64,000 nt of DNA from Nonlabens ulvanivorans (GTDB lineage Bacteria; Bacteroidota; Bacteroidia; Flavobacteriales; Flavobacteriaceae). A program made the position numbers and the translations under genes. Below are positions 50,628-62,091 of this stretch, one piece after another; within the stretch, counting starts at the first letter, position 1; every line of letters starts with the position of its first letter. The notes under the pieces were generated by a model, which had not been told where the DNA came from, ran no database searches, and saw only the letters and a list, made by a program, of their open reading frames with translations. The DNA is taken from the NCBI RefSeq assembly GCF_000732625.1, contig NZ_JPJI01000012.1, positions 59,257 through 123,256 on the forward strand, given 5' to 3'.

Positions 50628-52895
50628 ATGGCTTTTGATATTGATATGATAAAAAAGGTGTATGCTGAGATGCCAGCTCGTGTAAATAAAGCACGTGAAA
50701 TTACTGGTAAACCTCTTACACTAGCTGAGAAGATATTGTATTCTCACCTTTGGGATGGAACACCTGGTAAACCTTTTACTAGAGGTAAAGACTATGTAGA
50801 TTTTGCACCAGATCGTATCGCATGTCAAGATGCTACGGCTCAAATGGCTTTGCTACAATTTATGCAAGCTGGTAAAACGGAAGTAGCAGTACCTACAACA
50901 GTTCACTGTGATCACTTAATCCAGGCAAAGAACGGTGCTAATGCAGATCTTCAAAATGCTTTAAATACTTCTAATGAAGTTTTTAATTTCCTTGAGTCTG
51001 TTTCAGATAAATATGGTATTGGATTTTGGAAGCCAGGAGCTGGTATTATTCATCAAGTAGTACTTGAAAATTATGCGTTCCCAGGTGGTATGATGATTGG
51101 AACTGATTCCCACACAGTAAACGCTGGTGGACTAGGAATGGTTGCAATTGGTGTAGGTGGAGCAGATGCCGTTGACGTAATGGCAGGAATGGCTTGGGAA
51201 TTGAAATTCCCTAAACTTATAGGTGTTAAATTAACAGGTAAATTATCTGGTTGGACAGCTCCTAAAGATGTTATTCTTAAAGTAGCTGAGATTCTTACTG
51301 TAAAAGGTGGTACAGGTGCAATTGTAGAATACTTTGGTGAAGGTGCCGCAAACCTTTCTTGTACTGGTAAAGGAACTATTTGTAACATGGGTGCAGAGAT
51401 AGGTGCAACAACATCTACCTTTGGATACGATGCTTCAATGGAGCGTTACCTGCGTGCGACAGATCGTTCTGATATAGCAGATGCTGCAAACGAAGTGAAA
51501 GATTATCTTACTGGTGATGATGAGGTATATGCTAATCCAGAACAGTATTTTGATCAAGTAATTGAAATTAATTTAGATACATTAATGCCTCACATAAATG
51601 GACCTTTTACTCCAGATCTAGCGACTGAAGTAGGTTCAATGAATGAAAAGGCAACTAAAAATGAATGGCCTCTTAAGGTAGAATGGGGACTTATAGGTTC
51701 TTGTACTAACTCTTCTTATGAAGATTTATCTCGTGCAAGTTCTATAGCTCAACAAGCTATTGATAAAGGTCTTAAGACTAAGGCAGAATTTGGAATTAAT
51801 CCAGGATCTGAAAAAGTACGTTACACAACAGAGCGCGATGGTATCCTAGGGATCTTTGAAAAGTTAGATGCAAAAATCTTTACAAATGCTTGTGGACCAT
51901 GTATTGGTCAGTGGGCACGTTATGAGGATCCTAAAAATGCACCTAAAAACTCCATCATTCATTCGTTTAACAGAAACTTTGCTAAACGTGCCGATGGTAA
52001 CCCTAATACACATGCATTTGTAGCTTCTCCAGAAATGGTTGCTGCCATTGCTATAGCCGGTAGACTAGACTTTAATCCTATCACTGATAAATTAATCAAT
52101 GAAGATGGAGAAGAAGTAATGTTAGATGAGCCTACAGGATGGGAATTACCACCTAAAGGTTTTGAAGTAAAAGATGATGGTTACTTAGCTCCACAAGAAG
52201 ATGGAAGCGGTGTAGTTGTAAATGTTGCAGAAGACTCTGAAAGATTGCAATTATTAGAACCATTTACTCCTATAGGTACTAATGTAAATAATGCAAAATT
52301 ATTAATAAAGGCTTTTGGTAAATGCACAACAGATCACATTTCTATGGCTGGACCATGGTTGCGTTATAGAGGTCACTTAGATAACATCTCAAATAACTGT
52401 TTAATAGGAGCGGTTAATGCTTATAATAAGCAAACTAATCTTGTTAAAAACCAGTTAGATGGTGAATATGGAGCAGTTCCTGCAACAGCTAGAGCTTATA
52501 AAGCTGCTGGAGTACCTTCTGTAGTGGTTGGAGATCATAACTATGGTGAAGGTTCTTCACGTGAACATGCAGCAATGGAGCCACGTCACTTAGGTGTTGT
52601 AGCAGTAATTGTAAAATCATTTGCTCGTATCCATGAAACAAACCTTAAAAAACAAGGTATGTTAGGACTTACGTTTGCAAATGAAGCTGACTATGATCTA
52701 ATTCAAGAAGATGATACGTTCAACTTTGTTGATCTTGCTAATTTTACACCGGATGTGCCATTGACTATCGAGATCACTCACGCAGATGGTTCTAAGGATA
52801 CAATCAAAGCAAATCACACTTATAACGCTGCTCAAATCGAGTGGTTCCATAAGGGAAGTGCTTTGAATAAAATTAAAGAAGATAACGCGGCATAA
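50628..52895 (+). CDS. acn: Aconitate hydratase, mitochondrial type
   Basis: 755 residues. Converts citrate to isocitrate in the TCA cycle via a 4Fe-4S cluster. Motifs: [11 protein letters not shown] near 96, [28 protein letters not shown] near 157, [16 protein letters not shown] near 356 (first cluster Cys), [11 protein letters not shown] near 421 (two further Cys), and the swivel domain [21 protein letters not shown] near 635. It is the ACO2-like form usual in Bacteroidota, not AcnA or AcnB of E. coli. Confidence 0.96.
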   Translation: MAFDIDMIKKVYAEMPARVNKAREITGKPLTLAEKILYSHLWDGTPGKPFTRGKDYVDFAPDRIACQDATAQMALLQFMQAGKTEVAVPTTVHCDHLIQAKNGANADLQNALNTSNEVFNFLESVSDKYGIGFWKPGAGIIHQVVLENYAFPGGMMIGTDSHTVNAGGLGMVAIGVGGADAVDVMAGMAWELKFPKLIGVKLTGKLSGWTAPKDVILKVAEILTVKGGTGAIVEYFGEGAANLSCTGKGTICNMGAEIGATTSTFGYDASMERYLRATDRSDIADAANEVKDYLTGDDEVYANPEQYFDQVIEINLDTLMPHINGPFTPDLATEVGSMNEKATKNEWPLKVEWGLIGSCTNSSYEDLSRASSIAQQAIDKGLKTKAEFGINPGSEKVRYTTERDGILGIFEKLDAKIFTNACGPCIGQWARYEDPKNAPKNSIIHSFNRNFAKRADGNPNTHAFVASPEMVAAIAIAGRLDFNPITDKLINEDGEEVMLDEPTGWELPPKGFEVKDDGYLAPQEDGSGVVVNVAEDSERLQLLEPFTPIGTNVNNAKLLIKAFGKCTTDHISMAGPWLRYRGHLDNISNNCLIGAVNAYNKQTNLVKNQLDGEYGAVPATARAYKAAGVPSVVVGDHNYGEGSSREHAAMEPRHLGVVAVIVKSFARIHETNLKKQGMLGLTFANEADYDLIQEDDTFNFVDLANFTPDVPLTIEITHADGSKDTIKANHTYNAAQIEWFHKGSALNKIKEDNAA

Positions 52896-52921
52896 TTAAA
52901 AGCGTTTTTTGAATTATATTT

Positions 52922-52953
52922 AAAATGCCTCTTGAGATTTCAAGAGGCATTTT
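52922..52953 (+). terminator. Terminator of aconitase
   Basis: AAAATGCCTCTTG, short loop, CAAGAGGCATTTTT. Confidence 0.88.
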
Positions 52954-53022
52954 TATATAACTTAAAACAAGTATTCAAATGATATGGTGTTGTTTTTATG
53001 ATTTTTAAAATACAGAAGCGGC

Positions 53023-53030
53023 TATCTTTG
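53023..53030 (+). promoter_or_regulatory. -7 element of the crtA-like gene
   Basis: TATCTTTG six bases before the start; no TTG in the expected window. Confidence 0.35.
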
Positions 53031-53036
53031 TAAAAC

Positions 53037-53741
53037 ATGTCACAACAAATCACAACACTTACTTTTTTTAAATATCCTGAATTAAAACAAAAATTTTGGG
53101 CATTCGGAATGATGCAATTTGCACACAGTCCGTTAAAGAAAGTGAATGGCTTACAATTTTATAAATTGTTGGGTTCAGGGAAGAAAAACTTTGATCCTAA
53201 ACCAGACTGGAGTGTTTATGGATTATTGCAAGTTTGGGAAAATGAAGAATCTGCAAAAAGCTTTTTTGCAAATTCAAATTTATATAATCGATATCAAAAG
53301 CACAGTTCCAACCAGCTTACTTTCTATATGAAATGTATTAAAGCGCATGGACAGTGGTCTAAGAAAAACCCATTTATGGTGAGTGAAAACTTAGATGATA
53401 ATAACGCCTATATCTCTGTAATAACAAGAGCGACTATTAAAATAAGCATGTTGAAAAGATTTTGGGATTATGTACCTACCTCTCAATTAGACTTAGTTGA
53501 TAATCCTAATTTATTATTTACTGCTGGAGTAGGAGAGAGACCAGTAACTCAAATGGCGACTTTCAGCCTTTGGAACGATGCTCGTGCTTTAAAGAAGTTT
53601 GCCTATCGTAGTCAAAGTCATAGACATGCTGTGCAACAAACTCAAGCCTTGCAATGGTATAAGGAAGAGATGTTTACCAGATTTCAACCTTATCGCATTA
53701 TTGGTTCTTGGTCTAATTTTGAAATACCGGAAGGTCTATAA
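53037..53741 (+). CDS. CrtA-like carotenoid 2-hydroxylase/monooxygenase
   Basis: 234 residues of the spheroidene monooxygenase (CrtA) family: FWAFGMMQFAHSPLKKVNGLQFYKLLGSG near 20-48, DWSVYGLLQVWENEESAKSFF near 58, ISVITRATIKISMLKRFWDYVP near 122, FTAGVGERPVTQMATFSLWND near 160, and WYKEEMFTRFQPYRIIGSW at the end. A CrtA-related protein from a flavobacterium is known to hydroxylate C-2' in myxol formation (recalled). Convergent with crtY (six-base overlap) and with its own promoter-like element. A role in carotenoid tailoring is strongly suggested by location. Confidence 0.85.
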   Translation: MSQQITTLTFFKYPELKQKFWAFGMMQFAHSPLKKVNGLQFYKLLGSGKKNFDPKPDWSVYGLLQVWENEESAKSFFANSNLYNRYQKHSSNQLTFYMKCIKAHGQWSKKNPFMVSENLDDNNAYISVITRATIKISMLKRFWDYVPTSQLDLVDNPNLLFTAGVGERPVTQMATFSLWNDARALKKFAYRSQSHRHAVQQTQALQWYKEEMFTRFQPYRIIGSWSNFEIPEGL

Positions 53742-54850
53742 TAAGCTTTTAAAAAAAGCTTTAATCATGCGCTTTGAAGTCATGCTTTGCATTATAGAAA
53801 TCTCTTCTGCAAGGTTGGTCTCCTCATCTAGAAATTTAAATAGTCTTTGTATGTTATTGTTATCATATAAACGAAGAAAAAACGCTGGTCCATCATCATT
53901 GAAATCATGTAAGACCGACAGCATGCTGCTATCATATATACTAAACCGTTTTGTAAATAAATCTGTCAGTAATGGTAAACCGTTTATATAATTACGTACC
54001 AAAGTAGCTGCTTTTTTCTCTGTCATTTTAAAAGAATAACCAGTTGATGGTTTTACCCAGCCACCTGCGGTTCCTATCTTATAGATGTTTTGAGAATGGT
54101 GACGGTCAAAATTATAAGTAGTCATAGGGATAATACCTTTTTCTATTTCTACAATTTTATACTCTTTTATGTTTAATTGCTCATTAATATAACGCTTGAG
54201 ATACTCTTCATAGGTAGTATCCATTACCAGATCAGGCGAAAAATATGTAAATTCTATAAGTGCTTTCTTAGTACTATAGGGCAATATATATGTAAAGCTT
54301 GTCGTACCACGATCCCTTAAGCTATAGTCCATCATGGTAAAACATTCTGGATTGAAGTGATCATCGGTAGTCTCGATGGTCCACCCTTTAAAATGCTGTT
54401 GTAAAGTGATCGCTTTTTGATCTTTAAAAAACTGATTGTCTATACGACTATCTAATATGACCTTAGCATGGATTATACCATTGGTGTGGTTTATAATTTG
54501 TAGTTCTTCATTTTTTTTATCAATGCTGGTTACTGTTGAATTGATAAAGGAGCTGTGATTACTTTGTTGTAGTTTCGCTTTCGCGAAAGCGATAAAATCT
54601 ACACTGTTGATGGTCTTATAAACATAGGGATTCATATCTAGTTCAATAATACCTTGTGCCGATTTAAAAAGACCATAATTCCATTTTTTAAGAGTCATAT
54701 GGTCCCATTTTCCAGAATCTTTTTCCCAATAGGACCATTTCTTATGTAAGACGATAGGAGCATTGTCTATAACCACCAATTTTATATCTGGGCATTGTTG
54801 TAATAGCTCTAAGGCTATATGACTGCCAGCGCAGCCCAAACCTATAATTG

Positions 54851-54872
<22 letters not shown>
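53736..54872 (-). CDS. crtY: Lycopene beta-cyclase CrtY
   Basis: 378 residues. FAD-binding start FDIAIIGLGCAGSHIALELLQ near 5; KKWSYWEKDSGKWD near 44; HFKGWTIETTDDHFNPECFTMMDYSLRDRGTTSFTYILPYS spanning about 160-200, the cyclase core; GTAGGWVKPSTGYSFKMTEKKA near 268. It forms a beta-ionone ring on lycopene. With CruF and CrtD-like genes adjacent, one-end cyclisation giving gamma-carotene-type products is likely. The palindrome at 54575 gives AFAKA in FIAFAKAKLQQ near residue 95. Last gene of the crt operon; its start overlaps cruF by 22 bases. Confidence 0.92.
54575..54592. repeat. GCTTTCGCGAAAGC palindrome, copy 13 (inside a CDS)
   Basis: Perfect 18-bp copy within crtY, read on the minus strand as AFAKA. 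Confidence 0.9.
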
Positions 54873-56934
<2,062 letters not shown>

Positions 56935-57381
56935 TTATTTGAAATATTTGAGAGGAACGACAAGCATTCCAAAGTTTTCACCTTTTTCTTTACCGATGTG
57001 TTTGTGGTGTATTTTATGTGCTCTTCTAACTCCACGTGCATAGACATTATTAGCTTTACGCAACCATTTAAAACGTTGATGAATAAATATATCATGTACT
57101 ATGAAATATGCTACTCCGTATGCAAAAATTCCTGCACTCATAGGTAGTGCCCACCAAAGATCTAATTCGCTATGTGCAATCTTAAGCCCAATGCTTATTA
57201 CTGCATAAAAAACAAAGAAGAAATCATTTTTCTCAAACCAGCTGTCGTGTTGTTTATGATGATGGTCTTCATGTAAATTCCATAAAAAACCGTGCATCAC
57301 ATATTTATGCATCCACCAGGCATTAAACTCCATAATGCAGAAAGTGGTCAGAAAGATAAGAATCCAAAAAAGTATATCCAT
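56935..57381 (-). CDS. crtZ: Beta-carotene 3-hydroxylase CrtZ
   Basis: 148 residues, membrane di-iron hydroxylase of the fatty-acid-hydroxylase superfamily. His clusters: WWMHKYVMHGFLWNLHEDHHHKQHD near 22-46, FIVHDIFIHQRF near 92 and RAHKIHHKH near 119. It adds 3-hydroxyl to the beta ring. It shares one base with crtB and abuts the crtD-like gene. Confidence 0.93.
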   Translation of the reverse strand: MDILFWILIFLTTFCIMEFNAWWMHKYVMHGFLWNLHEDHHHKQHDSWFEKNDFFFVFYAVISIGLKIAHSELDLWWALPMSAGIFAYGVAYFIVHDIFIHQRFKWLRKANNVYARGVRRAHKIHHKHIGKEKGENFGMLVVPLKYFK

Positions 57382-58220
57382 TAAATCAAATTTAAGCGAT
57401 AGCTAACATATCCTTTTGCAAGTAAGCCTAATTTTTCATAATTGGGAACCCTAATACGTGCATTTCTTATTTCTTTAGATGGTGTGCGTTCTAATCTGGT
57501 AAGTAGTCTACGGTAATAAACATATGCGGTATAAACACCTAGTTTAGCCTCAACTGGTAAACGTTGAATTCCCTTAAGTCCTGCATCAAAGTCCTCTTTA
57601 ATTTCTTGTATAAGACGGGCTTTATCATCTTCAGATAAATCCTGAAGATCTGTATTAGGAAAATAACTTCTTTCTAGTACATCAAGATCTGCTTTTAGGT
57701 CACGCAGGAAATTAACTTTTTGAAAAGCGCTACCTAGTCTCATAGCGTCATCTTTAAGTTCTTCATATTTTGCTTTATCACCTTTTACAAATACTTTTAA
57801 AGACATAAGGCCTACCACATCTGCGCTGCCATAAATGTAATTTTTGTATTCCTCATCAGTTAGATAAACAGACTTATCAAGATCCAGTCTCATACTATTG
57901 ATAAAGGCTCCATACATATCTGGGGTGATATTGTATTTGTTTACGGTTTCTTGAAATGAATTTAATATTGGATTGAGGCTTATTTTTTCATCAATCGCAT
58001 GCTTAAGATCCAGTTCAAATCGATCCAGTAAGGTTCTTTTATCATAATCATGAAATGAATCTACAATCTCATCTGCAAATCTTACAAATCCATATATATT
58101 ATGTATGTCTTGTCTAATCGTGGGACCTAACATTTTACTAGCTAAAGAGAAAGAAGTACTATAATTGTTAGTTACGGCCTTACTACACTGACGGGATACT
58201 TTATCGAATAGGCTTTTCAT
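57381..58220 (-). CDS. crtB: Phytoene synthase CrtB
   Basis: 279 residues. Squalene/phytoene synthase fold: NYSTSFSLASKML near 18, first Asp-rich FADEIVDSFHDYD near 48, YIYGSADVVGLMSLKVF near 128, FQKVNFLRDLKADLDVLERSYFP near 166-188 (second Asp-rich motif). Joins two geranylgeranyl-PP into phytoene, the first committed step. Two-base gap from crtI. Confidence 0.95.
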   Translation of the reverse strand: MKSLFDKVSRQCSKAVTNNYSTSFSLASKMLGPTIRQDIHNIYGFVRFADEIVDSFHDYDKRTLLDRFELDLKHAIDEKISLNPILNSFQETVNKYNITPDMYGAFINSMRLDLDKSVYLTDEEYKNYIYGSADVVGLMSLKVFVKGDKAKYEELKDDAMRLGSAFQKVNFLRDLKADLDVLERSYFPNTDLQDLSEDDKARLIQEIKEDFDAGLKGIQRLPVEAKLGVYTAYVYYRRLLTRLERTPSKEIRNARIRVPNYEKLGLLAKGYVSYRLNLI

Positions 58221-58222
58221 AA

Positions 58223-59683
58223 TTATGAATATTTTTTAATTAGGTCTGCTGCTAATTTTCCAGAAATAAGAGAAGGCGGTACCCCAGGTCCCGGAACGGT
58301 AAGTTGACCAGTGAAATATAGATTTTTTACTTTTTTACTTTTAAGATTAGGTCGTAAGAAAGCAGTTTGTAATAAAGTGTTTGCCATACCATAAGCATTT
58401 CCTTTATAGCTATTGTATTCTGATTTAAAATCATTTACACAGAACGATTCTTTAAATATAATATGATTTGTGACGTTTTGCTGTGTTCTTTCTTCGAAAC
58501 GTTTGATAATAATATTGAAATATTTTTCTCTAAGTTCAGGCGTGTCCTCTAAACCAGGTGCTAGCGGTATTAGAAAAAAACCATTTTCACAGCCATCTGG
58601 TGCCGTGCTACTATCTGTTACTGATGTAAAGTTTGCATAAAACAATGGGTCTTCAGGCCATTGGGCATCTTCGTAGATTTCGTGCGCGTGTTTTTCAAAA
58701 TCAGTATCAAAGAATAAATTGTGATGTTCAATATTTTTTAGTTTTTTGTCAAAACCAACATAGAAGATTAATGAGCTGGGTGCAAAAGTCTTCTTTTCCC
58801 AATAAGCTTCAGAATATTGCCTGTTTTTTTGAGGTAATAGGGTTTCTGAATGATGATAATCTGCGCCAGAAAGAATGATATCAAATGTTAACCTCTCATC
58901 ATTTACTTCAATACCTATAGCATGATTCTTATCATCCACTAATATTTTAGAAACAGCTGAGTTGGTGTGAATGGTTACTCCTTGTTCTTTTGCCAGCTGT
59001 TCCATTGCTAGTATAACTTCATACATTCCTCCTTTGGGATGCCATGTGCCTAGTCCAAAATCAGCATAATTCATAAAATTATAAAAACTAGGTGTGTTAC
59101 CTGGAGTAGCGCCTAAAAATAATACCGGGAATTCTAGAATAGATATTAGTTTAGGATTGGTAAATTTTTTACGAACATCTCTTGATACATTACTTACAAA
59201 TGCTCCTAGCTTTTTTACGGTCTGAGGTGTTACTAACTCTAGTGGAGATTCTCCTGGCCTGTAGACAAGCTTTTTAATGGCTATGTCATAGTTTTCTTTT
59301 GCATTATCTATGAAGTCTTGAAGGTAAACAGAACTTCCTCTCTCTATGCGTTCAAATGTATTTTTAATAGTACTTAAGTTATCTCCTATAACAATTGATT
59401 CATCTTTAAATACGACTGTATATGCAGGGCTTAATTTATCTAATTCATAATAATCAGAAGGCATTTTACCAAAATCAGCAAAAAAACGTTCAAATATATC
59501 TGGCATCCAGTACCAAGAAGGTCCTATGTCAAATGTAAAACCATTTTTAACTAATCTTCTAGCTCGTCCACCAACGGTATTGTTTTTTTCGTATATCGTG
59601 ACATCATTACCTGCTCGAGCTAAATAGCTAGCAGCAGAAAGAGAAGCGAAACCAGAACCTATTATTGCTATTTTTTTGCTCAT
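58223..59683 (-). CDS. crtI: Phytoene desaturase CrtI
   Basis: 486 residues. FAD motif KIAIIGSGFASLSAASYLARAG near 4, VGGRARRLVKNGFTFDIGPSWYWMPDIF near 37-64, GMYEVILAMEQLAKEQGV near 220, C-terminal YFTGQLTVPGPGVPPSLISGKLAADLI. Converts phytoene to lycopene by repeated desaturation. Overlaps the MerR regulator gene by four bases at the head of the operon. Confidence 0.94.
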   Translation of the reverse strand: MSKKIAIIGSGFASLSAASYLARAGNDVTIYEKNNTVGGRARRLVKNGFTFDIGPSWYWMPDIFERFFADFGKMPSDYYELDKLSPAYTVVFKDESIVIGDNLSTIKNTFERIERGSSVYLQDFIDNAKENYDIAIKKLVYRPGESPLELVTPQTVKKLGAFVSNVSRDVRKKFTNPKLISILEFPVLFLGATPGNTPSFYNFMNYADFGLGTWHPKGGMYEVILAMEQLAKEQGVTIHTNSAVSKILVDDKNHAIGIEVNDERLTFDIILSGADYHHSETLLPQKNRQYSEAYWEKKTFAPSSLIFYVGFDKKLKNIEHHNLFFDTDFEKHAHEIYEDAQWPEDPLFYANFTSVTDSSTAPDGCENGFFLIPLAPGLEDTPELREKYFNIIIKRFEERTQQNVTNHIIFKESFCVNDFKSEYNSYKGNAYGMANTLLQTAFLRPNLKSKKVKNLYFTGQLTVPGPGVPPSLISGKLAADLIKKYS

Positions 59684-60594
59684 GCTTTTATTACTAAATC
59701 AGGAATTTTACCTATCACATCAGATATACCTCTAAATACAAGTTGATTAGGTTTAAGGTCTTTGTCTTTTATTTTCTGAGCTAAATGTCCTAAAACCCAT
59801 AACTCAACGTCGTCACCATTGGAAACTTTCTTGTCAAACTGTTTTAAGAAGGAGGGAAGCTGTTTTTCGGTTGGTTGAACGGTTATGTAGGTTATAAAAG
59901 TAGGCTTAGCTTCTTTATTTTTAAAGAATGGTAGAGATTCTAACATCATACTCGCTCCTAGATATATTGTGTTACATCCTTTTTTTAATAACTCATAGTT
60001 TAGAAAAAGTAATCCTAAGTCATGCATTTCATTTTCTGGAAGAAACAATATGTAAACTTGTTCTTGATTATGAGGCTTTTGATACTGTAATTTCTCTAGG
60101 TTTATTAAAACCTTTTGTTTAATCAAGTGACTAATAAAATGCTCATGTGCTAGATTGATTGTTTTTGATTGCCATAAATAACCTAGTTCCTCTAAAAAAG
60201 GTACGAATAGATTATAGAATACGCCTGAAAAACCGAACTCGTCTAAAGAGCTTTGATATATTCTTTGAAACATTTGCTGGTCAAAGTTGACCATAGCTAG
60301 TTTTAATTCCTGTATGGCGTGATCATTCTTATTATTACGTTCAGCAAAATTTCTAACCTGAATTTCAATATCTTCTGAACTCAGTTCAGCAATAGCTGAT
60401 ATCTTTATACCAGCATTACGTAAATAGGAGATGTTCAATATTTTCTGTAGAGCTTCTAAGTCATACGTTCTTATATTGGTATCTGTTCTATCTGGCGTTA
60501 GTAAGCCATACCTCTTTTCCCAAATTCTTATGGTATGCGCTTTAATGCCACTAAGGTTTTCTAAATCCTTAATACTAAACTTGCTTTTAATCAA
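59680..60594 (-). CDS. MerR-type regulator with B12-binding domain (CarH/LitR-like)
   Basis: 304 residues from a TTG at 60594. MerR helix-turn-helix: FSIKDLENLSGIKAHTIRIWEKRYGLL near 6-32. A four-helix bundle and Rossmann-type cobalamin domain follow. W141, E151 and H152 reproduce the W-x9-EH pattern of Thermus CarH, and H191 in EMHDLG fits the lower-axial ligand. The residue after the Trp is Gln where Thermus CarH has the upper His needed for the light-converted state. It likely represses the crt operon that it heads; light or B12 control is inferred. Confidence 0.85.
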   Translation of the reverse strand: MIKSKFSIKDLENLSGIKAHTIRIWEKRYGLLTPDRTDTNIRTYDLEALQKILNISYLRNAGIKISAIAELSSEDIEIQVRNFAERNNKNDHAIQELKLAMVNFDQQMFQRIYQSSLDEFGFSGVFYNLFVPFLEELGYLWQSKTINLAHEHFISHLIKQKVLINLEKLQYQKPHNQEQVYILFLPENEMHDLGLLFLNYELLKKGCNTIYLGASMMLESLPFFKNKEAKPTFITYITVQPTEKQLPSFLKQFDKKVSNGDDVELWVLGHLAQKIKDKDLKPNQLVFRGISDVIGKIPDLVIKA

Positions 60595-60603
60595 AATATC
60601 TCT

Positions 60604-60632
60604 GTTTTACTTTTACATGGGTAAAGTTAAAC
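60604..60632. promoter_or_regulatory. Candidate MerR/CarH operator upstream of the crt operon
   Basis: GTTTTACTTTTAC, three-base spacer, GGTAAAGTTAAAC: 10 of 13 positions mirrored, centred at 60618, nine bases before the TTG start of the regulator. Confidence 0.5.
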
Positions 60633-60732
60633 AAAATTGGAAAGTGTTTGAGTTTTTATAAAAAAAGTTCTACAATTTGGATTTTATTTAACAATTGAGA
60701 TGTTATTTGCGAGAATTTCGATATAGGATAAA

Positions 60733-60757
60733 AAAAATCAGGTAAAACCTGATTTTT
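60733..60757 (-). terminator. Terminator after tRNA-Leu
   Basis: AAAAATCAGGT, AAA, ACCTGATTTTT, five bases beyond the tRNA 3' end. Confidence 0.8.
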
Positions 60758-60761
60758 ATAG

Positions 60762-60844
60762 TACCCGAGATGGGACTTGAACCCACACGTGACTAGCACA
60801 CACGGCCCTCAACCGTGCCTGTCTACCAATTCCAGCACTCGGGT
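60762..60844 (-). tRNA. tRNA-Leu (anticodon GAG)
   Basis: 83 nt on the minus strand. Acceptor ACCCGAG/CTCGGGT, D-arm with GGAATTGGTAGAC, anticodon stem CACGG/CCGTG around TTGAGGG (anticodon GAG), long variable arm as in class II tRNAs, T-loop GGTTCAAGTCC. CCA is not encoded. Confidence 0.93.
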
Positions 60845-60848
60845 ATAA

Positions 60849-60877
60849 AAAAAGTCCTTAAAATTTAAGGACTTTTT
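60849..60877 (-). terminator. Terminator between tRNA-Lys and tRNA-Leu
   Basis: AAAAAGTCCTTAAA and complementary arm with T-tract. It suggests that the two tRNAs are separate transcripts, or an attenuated one. Confidence 0.75.
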
Positions 60878-60896
60878 AGAGATTACTATAATCTTG

Positions 60897-60969
60897 TGAT
60901 CTGGCTGGGGCTCGAACCCAGGACCCTCTCCTTAAAAGGGAGATGCTCTGCCAACTGAGCTACCAGATC
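60897..60969 (-). tRNA. tRNA-Lys (anticodon UUU)
   Basis: 73 nt on the minus strand. Acceptor GATCTGG/CCAGATC, D-arm TAGCTCAGTTGGCAGAGCA, anticodon stem TCTCC/GGAGA around CTTTTAA (anticodon TTT), T-arm CTGGGTTCGAGCCCCAG. CCA is not encoded. Confidence 0.95.
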
Positions 60970-61086
60970 GGTATTGCTTAATTGCGGGTGCAAATATATA
61001 ACCTCTTTTTAAATCTCAACAAGTTTTTTTAAATTAATTTCGTTTTTTTTAATCTGTGCTTTTTGAAGGCTAAAAAATGTAATTAA

Positions 61087-61605
61087 ATGATTGTTTTATT
61101 AGGTTATATGGGTAGTGGTAAAACTGTTGTAGGACAGGTGATTAGTGGTTTGATAGGGTTCGAGTTCATCGATTTGGATCATTATATTGAATTTAAAGAA
61201 GGAAAAAAAATTTCTGAAATATTTGAGAGAAATGGTGCTATTTATTTTAGAAAAATAGAAAATAAATATCTGAAAGAGTTAATAAAAGAAGATCGTAAAG
61301 TTATTTTAAGTCTAGGAGGTGGTACTCCATGCTATTACAATAACATGGAATTATTATTAAATAAAAGCTATATCCATACATTTTATCTAAGCGCGGGAAT
61401 AAAAACACTATTGAATAGATTAAATGATGATAAAATTAATCGTCCCATAATTTCAGGAATTACAGGTGAAGATGAGTTATTAGAATTTATTGGCAAGCAT
61501 CTTTTTGAACGTCGTCCATATTATCAACGTGCACATCATCAAATTACTGTTGATGATAAAAGTCTTAGTCAAATTTCAAAAGAAATAATAAGTACACTAT
61601 TTTAA
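61087..61605 (+). CDS. aroK: Shikimate kinase
   Basis: 172 residues. Phosphorylates shikimate in aromatic amino-acid synthesis. Walker A GYMGSGKTVVGQ near 6, FIDLDHYIEFKEGKKISEIFERNG near 28 with the shikimate-binding Asp, FRKIENKYL near 57, LSLGGGTPCY near 76, and lid Arg in NRPII near 117. Its last nine bases overlap the convergent phosphoribosyltransferase gene. Confidence 0.94.
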   Translation: MIVLLGYMGSGKTVVGQVISGLIGFEFIDLDHYIEFKEGKKISEIFERNGAIYFRKIENKYLKELIKEDRKVILSLGGGTPCYYNNMELLLNKSYIHTFYLSAGIKTLLNRLNDDKINRPIISGITGEDELLEFIGKHLFERRPYYQRAHHQITVDDKSLSQISKEIISTLF

Positions 61606-62091
61606 GATAACACTGTATGGTTCGGCTTTAATATGAACCTCTATGTGTTCTTGCATGGTTGTAGATAGAGAAATTCCTTTAAAATCCGCCTTTACTGGAT
61701 ATTTTTTATGATTACGATTAACTAAAACAGCGGTTTTAAGGCGATCTAATGGTACATCTAAAAAATGTTTTACTCCATATATAAGAGTGGTGCCGCTATT
61801 AAGCACGTCATCGCATAGAACCACACCTTTATTGGTATATTCTTCGGCTTTTAAAGATGTCTTGATATTGTTTAATGGGTTTGTTTTGTCAATTTCTACT
61901 TTACAAAGAATTATGTCACTAGAAACAATTTTAGATAGAGAAGATTTAAGTTTTTTAGCAAATACATAACCACCGTCACTTATGCCAGCTAAAATTATCT
62001 CATCGTGGTTTAGATAAACTTCAGCTATTTGATAAGCGATACGTCTAATTTTATTTTTTACTTGATCATGATCTAAAATTCGAGTTTCCAT
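61597..62091 (-). CDS. PyrR-like phosphoribosyltransferase
   Basis: 164 residues of the type I phosphoribosyltransferase fold. PRPP-binding VVLCDDVLNSGTTLIYGV near 90-107, and GISDGGYVFAKKL near 36. Closest in outline to PyrR-type proteins (pyrimidine attenuator/uracil PRTase), common as stand-alone genes in Bacteroidota, but base specificity cannot be read. One-base overlap with the methyltransferase gene. Confidence 0.8.
   Translation of the reverse strand: METRILDHDQVKNKIRRIAYQIAEVYLNHDEIILAGISDGGYVFAKKLKSSLSKIVSSDIILCKVEIDKTNPLNNIKTSLKAEEYTNKGVVLCDDVLNSGTTLIYGVKHFLDVPLDRLKTAVLVNRNHKKYPVKADFKGISLSTTMQEHIEVHIKAEPYSVILK

Noticed and set aside
53599-53991. 130-aa ORF spanning the crtA-like/crtY junction
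   Set aside because: It overlaps two well-supported genes in other frames and has no recognisable domain.
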